64,000 nt of DNA. It comes from Acinetobacter sp. ANC 4470. Its GTDB lineage: Bacteria; Pseudomonadota; Gammaproteobacteria; Pseudomonadales; Moraxellaceae. Location of the stretch: positions 248,001 through 312,000 of the forward strand of contig NZ_NEGC01000001.1 in the NCBI RefSeq assembly GCF_002135335.1, given 5' to 3'. The notes beneath the pieces are model-generated. The model was not told the DNA's origin. It ran no database searches and saw only the letters and a list, made by a program, of their open reading frames with translations. Of the stretch, positions 39,374-47,496 are shown one piece after another (positions within the stretch are counted from its first letter, which is position 1; each line of letters starts with the position of its first letter). The position numbers and the translations under genes are program-made.

Positions 39374-40186
39374 ATGACTGAACTTTCACCTCCCACAATT
39401 CGAAGGAAACCCGAGGTTCACCTTTGGTGGCTGACTGCACTTTTTATTGCCATTAATGTCAGTTTATTTCTCTGGCAGGTGCTTACAGGGGTAAATATTA
39501 GCAGTCCGAGTCTGGTCGATGCTATTCATTGGGGAGCCGATTATGCGCCTTTAACCTTTTTAGAGGAACCCATTCGGCTGTTTACTAGCATGTTTTTTCA
39601 TTTTGGCTTAATCCATTTAATGCTGAACATGTGGGCACTCTATATTTTTGGCAGTGTTGCCGAGCAGCTTTTTGGTCGGTTTTATTATTTAGGTTTATAT
39701 ATTTTTGCAGGTCTCATGGGCAGTTTGCTCAGTGGTTTTCTCGACATTCAAAACACCTTTGAACTGCTGCAAAGCAATGACCCCAAACTTTTTCCAACCG
39801 TTAGTGCTGGTGCTTCTGGTGCAGTAATGGGAATTGGCGGTGCATTGACTGTTTTATCCTTATTTCCTGTTTTACCCAAACAACGCTTTATTTTAGATAA
39901 AAAAACTTTGGTCATGGTAATGGGCATTAACTTATTGATTGGTTTCACCATGCCCGGAATTAATAATGCAGCCCATATTGGTGGCATGCTTATGGGTGCC
40001 CTATTGGCGATTATTTGGTACATGGGACAACGGATACATAAACCGAATTTAGGTATTTATGTGGGCTTGGTTGTAGGCGCGGTGACATGTTATTTATTTT
40101 ATGATTACTGCATTCAACAAGTTCAAATCCTTGAACCTATTTGGCAGCAAATCCTTACCGCTATGCGCGCAAAACTTCATTTTTAA
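39374..40186 (+). CDS. Rhomboid family intramembrane serine protease (first copy)
   Basis: A 270-residue protein with six to seven membrane segments. Catalytic Ser is in GASGAVMG near residue 153, His in NNAAHIGGML near 203, and the HLMLNMW motif near 75 provides the oxyanion Asn/His. The loop after membrane segment 1 (GADYAPLTFLEEPIRLFTSMFFH) is typical. It cleaves transmembrane helices; substrates are unknown. A second rhomboid lies at 50633. Confidence 0.9.
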   Translation: MTELSPPTIRRKPEVHLWWLTALFIAINVSLFLWQVLTGVNISSPSLVDAIHWGADYAPLTFLEEPIRLFTSMFFHFGLIHLMLNMWALYIFGSVAEQLFGRFYYLGLYIFAGLMGSLLSGFLDIQNTFELLQSNDPKLFPTVSAGASGAVMGIGGALTVLSLFPVLPKQRFILDKKTLVMVMGINLLIGFTMPGINNAAHIGGMLMGALLAIIWYMGQRIHKPNLGIYVGLVVGAVTCYLFYDYCIQQVQILEPIWQQILTAMRAKLHF

Positions 40187-40210
40187 GCTTTATGAAGTCA
40201 TAATGAGAGA

Positions 40211-42670
40211 TCATTGATTGATCTCTCGCAAACTTTGTAAGGGTGGAATATCGCAAAGGTAACTTAAACGATAACGTCCAATTAAAGCACACAGTAAAGT
40301 CATGAGAATCGGTAAAATCAACCAAATTTCCCAATGTGCCTGAATTACCAAATTCATTTTATAGCTCGCAATGGCACTAATTACTTCTGCAAACAGACAG
40401 GAAACCACACCTGCCACAAATCCAATAAAACCAATTTCCAAACTCATCATTTGTTTTAACTTTTGTTTAGAACTGCCAAACGAACGTAGCAAAGCCACTT
40501 CACGTTTACGTTCATCCATCAATAAATTCAAGCAGGCGACGAGTACCAAAACACCTGACACACTCACCAATAACGCCAGAATGGTAATAATTTGCACCAA
40601 CACATTTACTAAACGTTTGACTTCATCCAAGATCAAACTGACATCAATAAAAACAGTATTGGAAAATTGCTGAATCACAGGAACCAATTGCTTTTTATTC
40701 TGTTCTGGCACATAAAAACTACCTAAATAACTGCCTGCATTTTCATCCATAGTTTTGGGTGCAAAAATAAAGAAAAAATTGGGGCTAAAGCTTTCCCATT
40801 CCACACTACGCAAATTAATGACTCTGGCGTGAACCAAACCTTCAGGCAAGCTAAAGGTCAGCCGATCACCGATTTGAATCCCTAGTTCTTCCGCAGTTTT
40901 GACTTCAACAGATACATCACCGACCTGCTTTAATGCTGCGCTGCCCTGCACTATTTTATTGTCAGTCGGATATTCTGTGGTTTGAGTTAAATTTAATTCA
41001 CGGCGTAAAGCGTTATTGCTTTTCAGTAATTGCTCTGCAAAGGGCTGATCATTTTTCGACACCAGTCGCCCGCGGATATTAGGATATAACGGTGTACTCT
41101 GCCAACCCTGTTGTTCAAGCTGGGCTTTGAATACAGGCATATCAAACGGTGGTAAGCCGTAAACAAATTGATTAGGTCTGCCTTCAGGTAATTGTTGCTG
41201 CCAACGCTCCAGCAAATCCGTTCGTAACACCGCCAATACGGTAATTAAACTTAAACCCAATGCCAAAGCGGTAATTTGAAAAGCTGTTTGATAAGGCGCA
41301 CGTACATAAGCTGAAATGGATATTTTTAAGCTTTTGATTAATTTCAGCCCGCCCCAAATGAGTAAATACAGCACAGTGCACAGCAGAATAATCGCACCAA
41401 TGACCCAAGCGGTGAGCACAATATTTTCAGTCAGTACAATACTAAATAGCACCAAACTTGCCGTGCCCATCAGTAGCATCCACAGCATCGACTGCACAGA
41501 TTTTTCTTGCTGACGAATGACACGAATAGGCGGTGTATTCAGCAGTTGCCATAAACTTGGCACAATAAATCCAAGCAACACTACAGCACTGGTAAGCATG
41601 GCGATAGGCAAAGGCCCAAGCAACATATCAAACACAGAAAATTGAATGTGCAGATGCGGAATCAACTGTAGCATCAGTTGCAACAAGCCATAGCCGAGTG
41701 ACACCCCCGCTAAACTCCCAATCACCATTGCAACCATTAAAACCACGCTCAATAAAGCCAAGTACGCGTTAAGAATCTGAGCTTTCGTTGCTCCAATACA
41801 GCGCATGAGCGCAATATAATCCTGATTTTGTTGTACATAGCGCTGACTGGTTAAGGCAATGGCAATACCACATAACAAAATAGTCAAAATATTGGTCAGT
41901 TGTAAAAAAGTATCTAAATTAGCAATCGGCTTCATTAAACGAGTATTGCCTTCGCTGGCATTGCGTAACCTAAGACTCGTTTGTTCATTCTCGCTTGGCG
42001 TTTCAGCACCTTGCTGCAATTTGAAATTTTGTTCAAATTGCTTGTTTTGTTCTGCCGTACCCGCCATCAATAAACGATATTCAACCCGACTCCCAACTTG
42101 AATCGCATGGGTTCGAGCAACATCAGCTTGAGCAATAATCACGGTAGGTGAAAAACCTGAAAAGCCTAATTCCTGATTGGAATCATGTTGAATTTGAGCC
42201 GTGACTTTGAAGGTTGCATCGGCAATATGAACCGTATCACCTACTTTGACATGTAGTAAGTCCATAGCACGAGCGCTGAGCCAAACCTCTCCTGCTTGAA
42301 TTTTATCTGCTGTTGGTACAACACGAATGTCTCCACGTAACGGAAAGGCGTCATCAATGGCTTTCACATTGACCATCACAAATTGCTCATGAGTATGCGC
42401 CATTGAACTAAATGTGGTGACTTTAGATTGTTGTAGTGCTAATTGGTTTGCTTGATCTTGCCACTTTTTTTCCAGTGGCTCATTGTCGCTCAGAACCAAA
42501 TCCCCTGCCAGCATTTCAGCAGCTTGTAATGCCACGGCATTTTGAATTTGTTCATTACTAAATTTCAATGCAGTTGTCGCACTAATTGCCAAAACCAGAG
42601 CAATGATCAGTAAGTAAACACCGCTACTTTTAAAACTTTGTTTGAGTAACGGTTGAAATAAAGGGTTCAT
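40211..42670 (-). CDS. ybbP: FtsX-like ABC transporter permease (YbbP type)
   Basis: An 819-residue permease with the MacB/FtsX architecture: an N-terminal membrane segment and periplasmic domain (about residues 35-230), three-plus membrane segments near 250-380, central pairs of helices, a second periplasmic domain (about 475-660), and a last set of helices starting VLVQIITILALLVSVSGVLVLVACLNLLMDERKREVALLRSFG. Length and partners fit E. coli YbbP. ATG 42670 lies one base after the ATPase stop, with GAGGA six bases upstream, so the pair is translationally coupled. Confidence 0.88.
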   Translation of the reverse strand: MNPLFQPLLKQSFKSSGVYLLIIALVLAISATTALKFSNEQIQNAVALQAAEMLAGDLVLSDNEPLEKKWQDQANQLALQQSKVTTFSSMAHTHEQFVMVNVKAIDDAFPLRGDIRVVPTADKIQAGEVWLSARAMDLLHVKVGDTVHIADATFKVTAQIQHDSNQELGFSGFSPTVIIAQADVARTHAIQVGSRVEYRLLMAGTAEQNKQFEQNFKLQQGAETPSENEQTSLRLRNASEGNTRLMKPIANLDTFLQLTNILTILLCGIAIALTSQRYVQQNQDYIALMRCIGATKAQILNAYLALLSVVLMVAMVIGSLAGVSLGYGLLQLMLQLIPHLHIQFSVFDMLLGPLPIAMLTSAVVLLGFIVPSLWQLLNTPPIRVIRQQEKSVQSMLWMLLMGTASLVLFSIVLTENIVLTAWVIGAIILLCTVLYLLIWGGLKLIKSLKISISAYVRAPYQTAFQITALALGLSLITVLAVLRTDLLERWQQQLPEGRPNQFVYGLPPFDMPVFKAQLEQQGWQSTPLYPNIRGRLVSKNDQPFAEQLLKSNNALRRELNLTQTTEYPTDNKIVQGSAALKQVGDVSVEVKTAEELGIQIGDRLTFSLPEGLVHARVINLRSVEWESFSPNFFFIFAPKTMDENAGSYLGSFYVPEQNKKQLVPVIQQFSNTVFIDVSLILDEVKRLVNVLVQIITILALLVSVSGVLVLVACLNLLMDERKREVALLRSFGSSKQKLKQMMSLEIGFIGFVAGVVSCLFAEVISAIASYKMNLVIQAHWEIWLILPILMTLLCALIGRYRLSYLCDIPPLQSLREINQ

Positions 42671-42671
42671 T

Positions 42672-43400
42672 TCAGTCCTCACCGTTACGATGTTCAATTA
42701 TATGTCCATCTAACAATTCAAAATGACGCTGGCATTGTTCGGCCAGTTTTGGATCATGCGTCACCAGAACCAAGGTTGTGCCCAATTCACGATTCAGCTG
42801 AAATAACAATTGCTCAATGTCTTTGGCTGTTTGCGTGTCTAAATTACCTGTAGGTTCATCGGCAAAAATAATTTTTGGGTCGCTTATTAAAGCTCGCGCA
42901 ATCGCAACACGTTGCTGTTCACCACCAGAAAGGACTTTTGGCGTTTGAGTCGCTTGTCGTTCTAAACCCACTTTTTTCAGCAATGCCAAGGCTTTTTTTT
43001 CAGCTGCTGCAAAATTAAATTTTTTTTGTAAACGCAGCGGTAACATTACATTTTCAACGGCAGTTAAATGCGGTAATAGTTGAAAAGATTGAAAAACAAA
43101 TCCAATATGTTTTAAACGCACCAAAGCACGTTGTTCTTCGTTTAATTCAGCAATCGATTCCCCACAAACCATTAATGTTCCTGCACTGGCCTGATCCAAC
43201 GTCGCTAAAATTCCAAGCAAAGTCGATTTACCTGAACCCGAACGCCCCATAATTGCCACTTGTTCGCCTGCATAAATATCAAAATTTAAATTTTCAAAAA
43301 TGCGTAATTCTTTTTGTGCAATTTTGATCTTTTGCGTCAGTTGCTGGGCAGAAATAATCACTTGTGGCATGATGGAGTGATCGTGAGTAACTTGGGTCAT
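42672..43400 (-). CDS. ybbA: ABC transporter ATPase (YbbA/LolD type)
   Basis: A 242-residue ATPase: Walker [10 protein letters not shown] near residue 52, Q-loop VFQSFQLLP, signature [15 protein letters not shown] near 158 and Walker [13 protein letters not shown]. It powers the downstream permease. The ybbA-ybbP pair divergent from tesA is the arrangement in E. coli; its transport role is unknown. Only 11 bases separate its start from tesA. Confidence 0.93.
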   Translation of the reverse strand: MTQVTHDHSIMPQVIISAQQLTQKIKIAQKELRIFENLNFDIYAGEQVAIMGRSGSGKSTLLGILATLDQASAGTLMVCGESIAELNEEQRALVRLKHIGFVFQSFQLLPHLTAVENVMLPLRLQKKFNFAAAEKKALALLKKVGLERQATQTPKVLSGGEQQRVAIARALISDPKIIFADEPTGNLDTQTAKDIEQLLFQLNRELGTTLVLVTHDPKLAEQCQRHFELLDGHIIEHRNGED

Positions 43401-43411
43401 AATATCTCTAT

Positions 43412-44041
43412 ATGCAAAATCGCAATTTAAAAATTCGTGGAATTTCTTACTTGGCGATGTTCAGCCTATGTCTTATTCCAACCGTGGTTTCTGCTAAAAC
43501 CATTATGATTGTTGGCGATAGTATTAGCGCAGCATATGGCATGCAAGCAGAACAAGGTTGGGTCTATTTATTACAAAAACGTTTAGAGCAACAGTATCCG
43601 AAAAAACATAAAGTGGTCAATGCCAGTGTCAGTGGTGAAACCAGCAGTGGTGCTGTGGCACGTTTGCCGAAATTATTGCAAACCTATAAACCACAAATTG
43701 TGGTGCTTGAACTCGGTGGAAATGATGGTTTACGTGGTCAATCGCCACTTTTGATTCAAAAAAACCTAGCCAATTTAATTCAACAAAGTCAGCAAGCCAA
43801 AGCAACGGTGATTGTTTTGGGTATGAAAATTCCACCCAATTACGGCACGGCTTATAGTCAAGCTTTTGCAAAAAATTATAGTACGGTCAGCCAACAATAC
43901 AAAGTGAAATTGATGCCCTTCTTTTTAACAGGAATTGCCGGCAATAAAAATCTGATGCAATCCGATCTGGTTCACCCCAATACCAAAGCACAAAGCATTT
44001 TACTGAATAATGCTTATCCCTATATAAAAGACGCTTTATAA
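43412..44041 (+). CDS. tesA: Periplasmic multifunctional esterase/thioesterase I
   Basis: A 209-residue SGNH hydrolase with a signal peptide (cleavage near VVSA|KT). Catalytic blocks: IVGDSISAAYGM (Ser, block I), the Gly of SVSGETSSGA (block II), LGGNDGLRG (Asn, block III) and DLVHPNTKAQ (Asp-His, block V). TesA hydrolyses acyl-CoA, lysophospholipids and esters in the periplasm. No ribosome binding site precedes its ATG, and it begins 11 bases from divergent ybbA, so its promoter must lie within ybbA coding sequence. Confidence 0.93.
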   Translation: MQNRNLKIRGISYLAMFSLCLIPTVVSAKTIMIVGDSISAAYGMQAEQGWVYLLQKRLEQQYPKKHKVVNASVSGETSSGAVARLPKLLQTYKPQIVVLELGGNDGLRGQSPLLIQKNLANLIQQSQQAKATVIVLGMKIPPNYGTAYSQAFAKNYSTVSQQYKVKLMPFFLTGIAGNKNLMQSDLVHPNTKAQSILLNNAYPYIKDAL

Positions 44042-44045
44042 ACTC

Positions 44046-44079
44046 ATGCTAGTCAGTTAAAAAATGACTGGCATTTTTT
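44046..44079 (+). terminator. Terminator of tesA
   Basis: ATGCTAGTCA pairs with TGACTGGCAT (one G-U) over an AT loop and is followed by five more T. Confidence 0.8.
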
Positions 44080-44445
44080 ATTTTAAATCCATAATGTTAT
44101 TCGATACACAGAAACGTCATTCGCAACTTGAGCAATAAATAAAGCACGGCTTTATTTTGCAGCGCAAGGCAGGACTACATTGGCAATATATTATTTTTGC
44201 AATTTTTTTGTTAATTTGCGGTAGTTGGCGAGTTTTGCGATGAGGCGCACTGCGCCGCAAGATGCTTTTCTTACGAAGCTCAAAATATATTTTGAGACTT
44301 CTCATTTTGGCGAATGAGAAACACTCTTTTCGCAAGGAACAAACGAGCTCCAAAAATTTGATTTAAAACGATAAGACTCCGGCGTGAATAACTAAAAGCT
44401 AAGGGATTAATTATAAAACCCCTTAGCTGACCAACATTAGCGTTA
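44046..44445 (-). repeat. Noncoding repeat, copy B (inverted relative to copy A)
   Basis: The reverse complement matches 38286-38588 in two blocks: about 44336-44445 (GGAGCTCGTTTGTTCC, GGAGTCTTATCG) and about 44046-44120 (GTGTATCGAATAACAT). The middle is roughly 100 bases longer than in copy A and contains short local inverted repeats such as GCGGCGCAGTGCGCC. Confidence 0.75.
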
Positions 44446-44482
44446 TAAGCGCCTTTTATGAATCATTGAAATTTTTTTGATT

Positions 44483-45097
44483 TTAAAAATCAAAAAATAA
44501 GACTTCACCGGTTTCCAAAGAATATTCTGCACCAACGACTTTTAACTTCCCTTTAGCAATCAGGCTTTCCAGTACAGCAGAACCATGACGCAACTGATTG
44601 ACTGATGCAAAAACATTTGATCGTACCGCATGTTTGGACAATTTAGCCAAATCATCCTTCAGTTCTGTCTGTAACAATGTTTCAACCGATGGGCGCACAC
44701 GGTTTACAATTGACATTAAGTTTTGTGATGGTGGACTGGCAGGATTCATCAATGTATCAATCGTGGCTTGAATAGCACCGCAATGACTGTGACCTAAAAC
44801 CACAACCACTGCGCAATCATAACGCTCTGCAGCAAATTCAACACTGCCAACCTGAGAAGGCGCCACCACATTTCCTGCCACACGAATCACAAATAAATCA
44901 CCAAGTCCCTGATCAAATACCATTTCAGCAGGAACACGAGAGTCAGAGCAGCCTAAAACGATAGCAAACGGGTTCTGGTCTCCCGCCATTTCTGCACGTT
45001 CCTGATGGCTCAGTTGTTTATGATGGGTCGTCTCGCCAGATACAAAACGTTGGTTACCACTTTTAAGACGTTCTAAAGCTTCTTGAGCTGTTAGCAT
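44483..45097 (-). CDS. Beta-class carbonic anhydrase
   Basis: Interconverts CO2 and bicarbonate. The 204-residue protein has the zinc ligands in VLGCSDSRVP (Cys-Asp, near residue 49) and LGHSHCGAI (His and Cys, near 103-107), and the SVEFAAERYDCAVVVVLGH region. Length is that of cytoplasmic beta enzymes. GGGAAAG precedes the ATG. Confidence 0.94.
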   Translation of the reverse strand: MLTAQEALERLKSGNQRFVSGETTHHKQLSHQERAEMAGDQNPFAIVLGCSDSRVPAEMVFDQGLGDLFVIRVAGNVVAPSQVGSVEFAAERYDCAVVVVLGHSHCGAIQATIDTLMNPASPPSQNLMSIVNRVRPSVETLLQTELKDDLAKLSKHAVRSNVFASVNQLRHGSAVLESLIAKGKLKVVGAEYSLETGEVLFFDF

Positions 45098-45409
45098 TTC
45101 TTTCCCACCAGAATATTTTTAAGTTGCAACATTTTAATCGCTGTAAAAATGAAAGTCACTTGCAAAAACGAATAGCTGTACCAGTTTATCACGATGTTAC
45201 AACATATTTTATTTCACATAAAAACGAATCCAGTTCACATTCTCCAGCATTCTAGACACCTGATTCAATAAACAATACAGTGACATTTTCTTAATAATAC
45301 TTACAATAAGCTATAGACATTTCTAGAAAAATAAATGCAGTCTAAATTTAGATTATTTTTATCATATTCTCTATAAATATTATCATGAACACATTAAGGA
45401 TAATGATCA
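45098..45409. other. Divergent intergenic region
   Basis: This 312-base AT-rich gap between the carbonic anhydrase and the hydrolase shows no gene. A small palindrome CTAAATTTAG lies near 45342-45351. No promoter pair stands out. Confidence 0.4.
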
Positions 45410-46438
45410 ATGATAGCACCACACTCGATTTTATCCCGCATCTTTACCACGATGTGCTTGGTACTTGCCGTCAGTGTGTCTCATGTTTCATATGCAGCAA
45501 CAAATAAAGCGAATGATGCCGCGAATTCGTTACAAAGTTATTTTGCCAAAGAACGTCATGCCGCAGGCTTACGCAGTAAAAGCATAAAAATTGATGACAT
45601 TACTTGGAGCTATAATGAAGGTGGTTCCAGCAATAAGCCTGCTGTATTACTCATCCATGGCTTAGCAGGAAATCGTGACAATTGGAATGGTGTAGCACAC
45701 TTTTTAACACCGTATTACCATGTAATTATTCCAGATCTTCCAAGCAATGGCGAAACCAAAGTTGCAGATAATTTTGATCTCTCTGTACCAAATGTGACAG
45801 AACGCTTACGTCGTTTTGTTGAAGCAATTAATGTCGAAGATAAACTGAATATTGCAGGACACTCATTGGGCGGATCAATTGCAACCGTCTATGCTTCACA
45901 GTATCCATTTGATACTCAAAGCTTATTTCTACTTAATAGTGCAGGTATTTATAAACAAGCCAATACGGCCTATACCAAAGATCCTTATTTTTTAAAAAAT
46001 CTAATTGTTTCTAAACCGGGTGATTTAGAAGATGTGCTCAGTCAAGTCATGCAAACACCACCAGATTTACCGCTTTACTTTAAAAAAGCACAAGAAAAAA
46101 TGTTGATTTCGCAATCTTCACAAACCCATAAAATGATTGATCAAATCGTGACACTGAATCGTATTTATACCCCTGAATCATTTGCCCGACTCACGCGAAC
46201 CATTGAAGCACCGACACTGATTCTTTGGGGCAAGCAAGATAAAATTATTAATGTTGAAGCAGCAAGTGAATTACAATCTTTATTGAAACGTGCAGAGACG
46301 CCAGTGATTTTAAACAATGTCGGGCATATGCCGATTTTAGAAGCAGAACAACAAGTGGCTTTACACTATTTACCCTTTCTAGCAAAAACTCAAAAGCTAA
46401 AAAATCCACTTGCTGATAAACTTATCCCTTTAAATTAG
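45410..46438 (+). CDS. Exported alpha/beta hydrolase, paralogue of 19136-20098
   Basis: A 342-residue protein with a signal peptide (cleavage near VSYA|AT) and the same hydrolase layout as the gene at 19136: LLIHGLAGN, GHSLGGS, WGKQDKI and NVGHMP. The two share long blocks (LTPYYHVIIPDLP, WSY-EGGSS-KP) throughout, so they arose by duplication. This copy has a C-terminal extension of about 15 residues. It is followed after 14 bases by an unknown gene, probably in one operon. AAGGATAATGATCA lies before the start. Confidence 0.85.
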   Translation: MIAPHSILSRIFTTMCLVLAVSVSHVSYAATNKANDAANSLQSYFAKERHAAGLRSKSIKIDDITWSYNEGGSSNKPAVLLIHGLAGNRDNWNGVAHFLTPYYHVIIPDLPSNGETKVADNFDLSVPNVTERLRRFVEAINVEDKLNIAGHSLGGSIATVYASQYPFDTQSLFLLNSAGIYKQANTAYTKDPYFLKNLIVSKPGDLEDVLSQVMQTPPDLPLYFKKAQEKMLISQSSQTHKMIDQIVTLNRIYTPESFARLTRTIEAPTLILWGKQDKIINVEAASELQSLLKRAETPVILNNVGHMPILEAEQQVALHYLPFLAKTQKLKNPLADKLIPLN

Positions 46439-46452
46439 TTTGCAGAGACAGT

Positions 46453-47460
46453 ATGCAGAAACACCCGATGATTGAGCAATTAATAGATGCTCATCTTGAC
46501 TTTTTAGAGCAAGAGTTTTCGCATGCTGCCACCATTCAAAGCGAATTTCTAAATTTTTATCATTGGTTTAGAAAACAGACCTTGCAGAATATTTGGTCAT
46601 TTGAGCACATCAATGCCCTGTTACAAAAGCAAATTTTAGCCACACCTGCGAGCCCTGTTCTCATTGAGCAAATCACCGAACATATTCGTTTTGCTTTAAT
46701 TCATCCTACCAATGAAAGCACTCAAATTGCAGATGTGATACCCGTACTCACGGTTGATAAAATTGCCCAATATGTGGCAAGTAAAAGTGCTCATCGCCAG
46801 CGGTTAATTAGAACTGTGGTCAATAGCCCTGCTTTTTCAGCTATGATTACCCAATTAATTCAGCACTCTATTCAAGATTATTTAGACAATTCTGTCATGG
46901 CTAAACGCATGCCCGGTATGTCAAGTTTTATGAAAATGGGCAAATCTGTTTTGGAAACAGTAACTGACTCCAATTTAGATAAAACGATTGGACATTATCT
47001 ACAAAAAAATATCTTGAAGCTTAGCCAACTAAGTGAGCATGTTCTCAATCAACATTTTGATGATGACAAGCTATATCATTTTCAGGCCAATCTTTGGCAT
47101 AAAATTAAAGATATGCCTTTAAGCATTTTGAAAAACTATATTGAAATTCAAGACCTTCCCAACACGGTCAGTTTAGGGCATGAAATTTGGGATCATATCC
47201 GTCAAACAGAATACTTAAAACAACAAGTTCATGATGGTGTTTATGCTTGGTATATACGTAATCAAGAACGTAGTTTTGACCTATTACTTCGCGATTTAAA
47301 TATTGATGAAGCACTAATTCAACAAGAATTACAGCACTTATTAGCACCTGTAATTCAAAATTTGGTTTCCTCTGAATATTTACGTGAACGTGCAAGAGCT
47401 AATTTAGAGAAATTTTATTATGCTGAAACAGCGCAGAAAATCTTAAATATTCAGTCATAA
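46453..47460 (+). CDS. Hypothetical helical protein (335 aa) in an operon with a lipase-like gene
   Basis: A soluble, strongly helical protein with no signal peptide or membrane segment and no motif I recognise. A short central hydrophobic/Met-rich stretch (MAKRMPGMSSFMKMGKSVLETV) stands out near residue 150. It starts 14 bases after the exported hydrolase and shares its terminator, so the two are probably cotranscribed; a link to the hydrolase is inference only. Confidence 0.6.
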   Translation: MQKHPMIEQLIDAHLDFLEQEFSHAATIQSEFLNFYHWFRKQTLQNIWSFEHINALLQKQILATPASPVLIEQITEHIRFALIHPTNESTQIADVIPVLTVDKIAQYVASKSAHRQRLIRTVVNSPAFSAMITQLIQHSIQDYLDNSVMAKRMPGMSSFMKMGKSVLETVTDSNLDKTIGHYLQKNILKLSQLSEHVLNQHFDDDKLYHFQANLWHKIKDMPLSILKNYIEIQDLPNTVSLGHEIWDHIRQTEYLKQQVHDGVYAWYIRNQERSFDLLLRDLNIDEALIQQELQHLLAPVIQNLVSSEYLRERARANLEKFYYAETAQKILNIQS

Positions 47461-47486
47461 AGAAAGCCGCATAAAGCGGCTTTCTT
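47461..47486. terminator. Bidirectional terminator
   Basis: AGAAAGCCGC pairs perfectly with GCGGCTTTCT around ATAAA, between converging genes. Confidence 0.85.
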
Positions 47487-47496
47487 ATTTAATTCA

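Larger units (their letters stand above)
44042..44482. other. Noncoding region between tesA and the carbonic anhydrase holding a repeat unit
   Basis: This 441-base gap has no coding frame. It holds copy B of the inverted repeat and the tesA terminator. Near 44470-44496 a T/A-rich inverted repeat (TTTTTGATTTT with AAAATCAAAAA) could end the carbonic anhydrase transcript. Confidence 0.55.
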
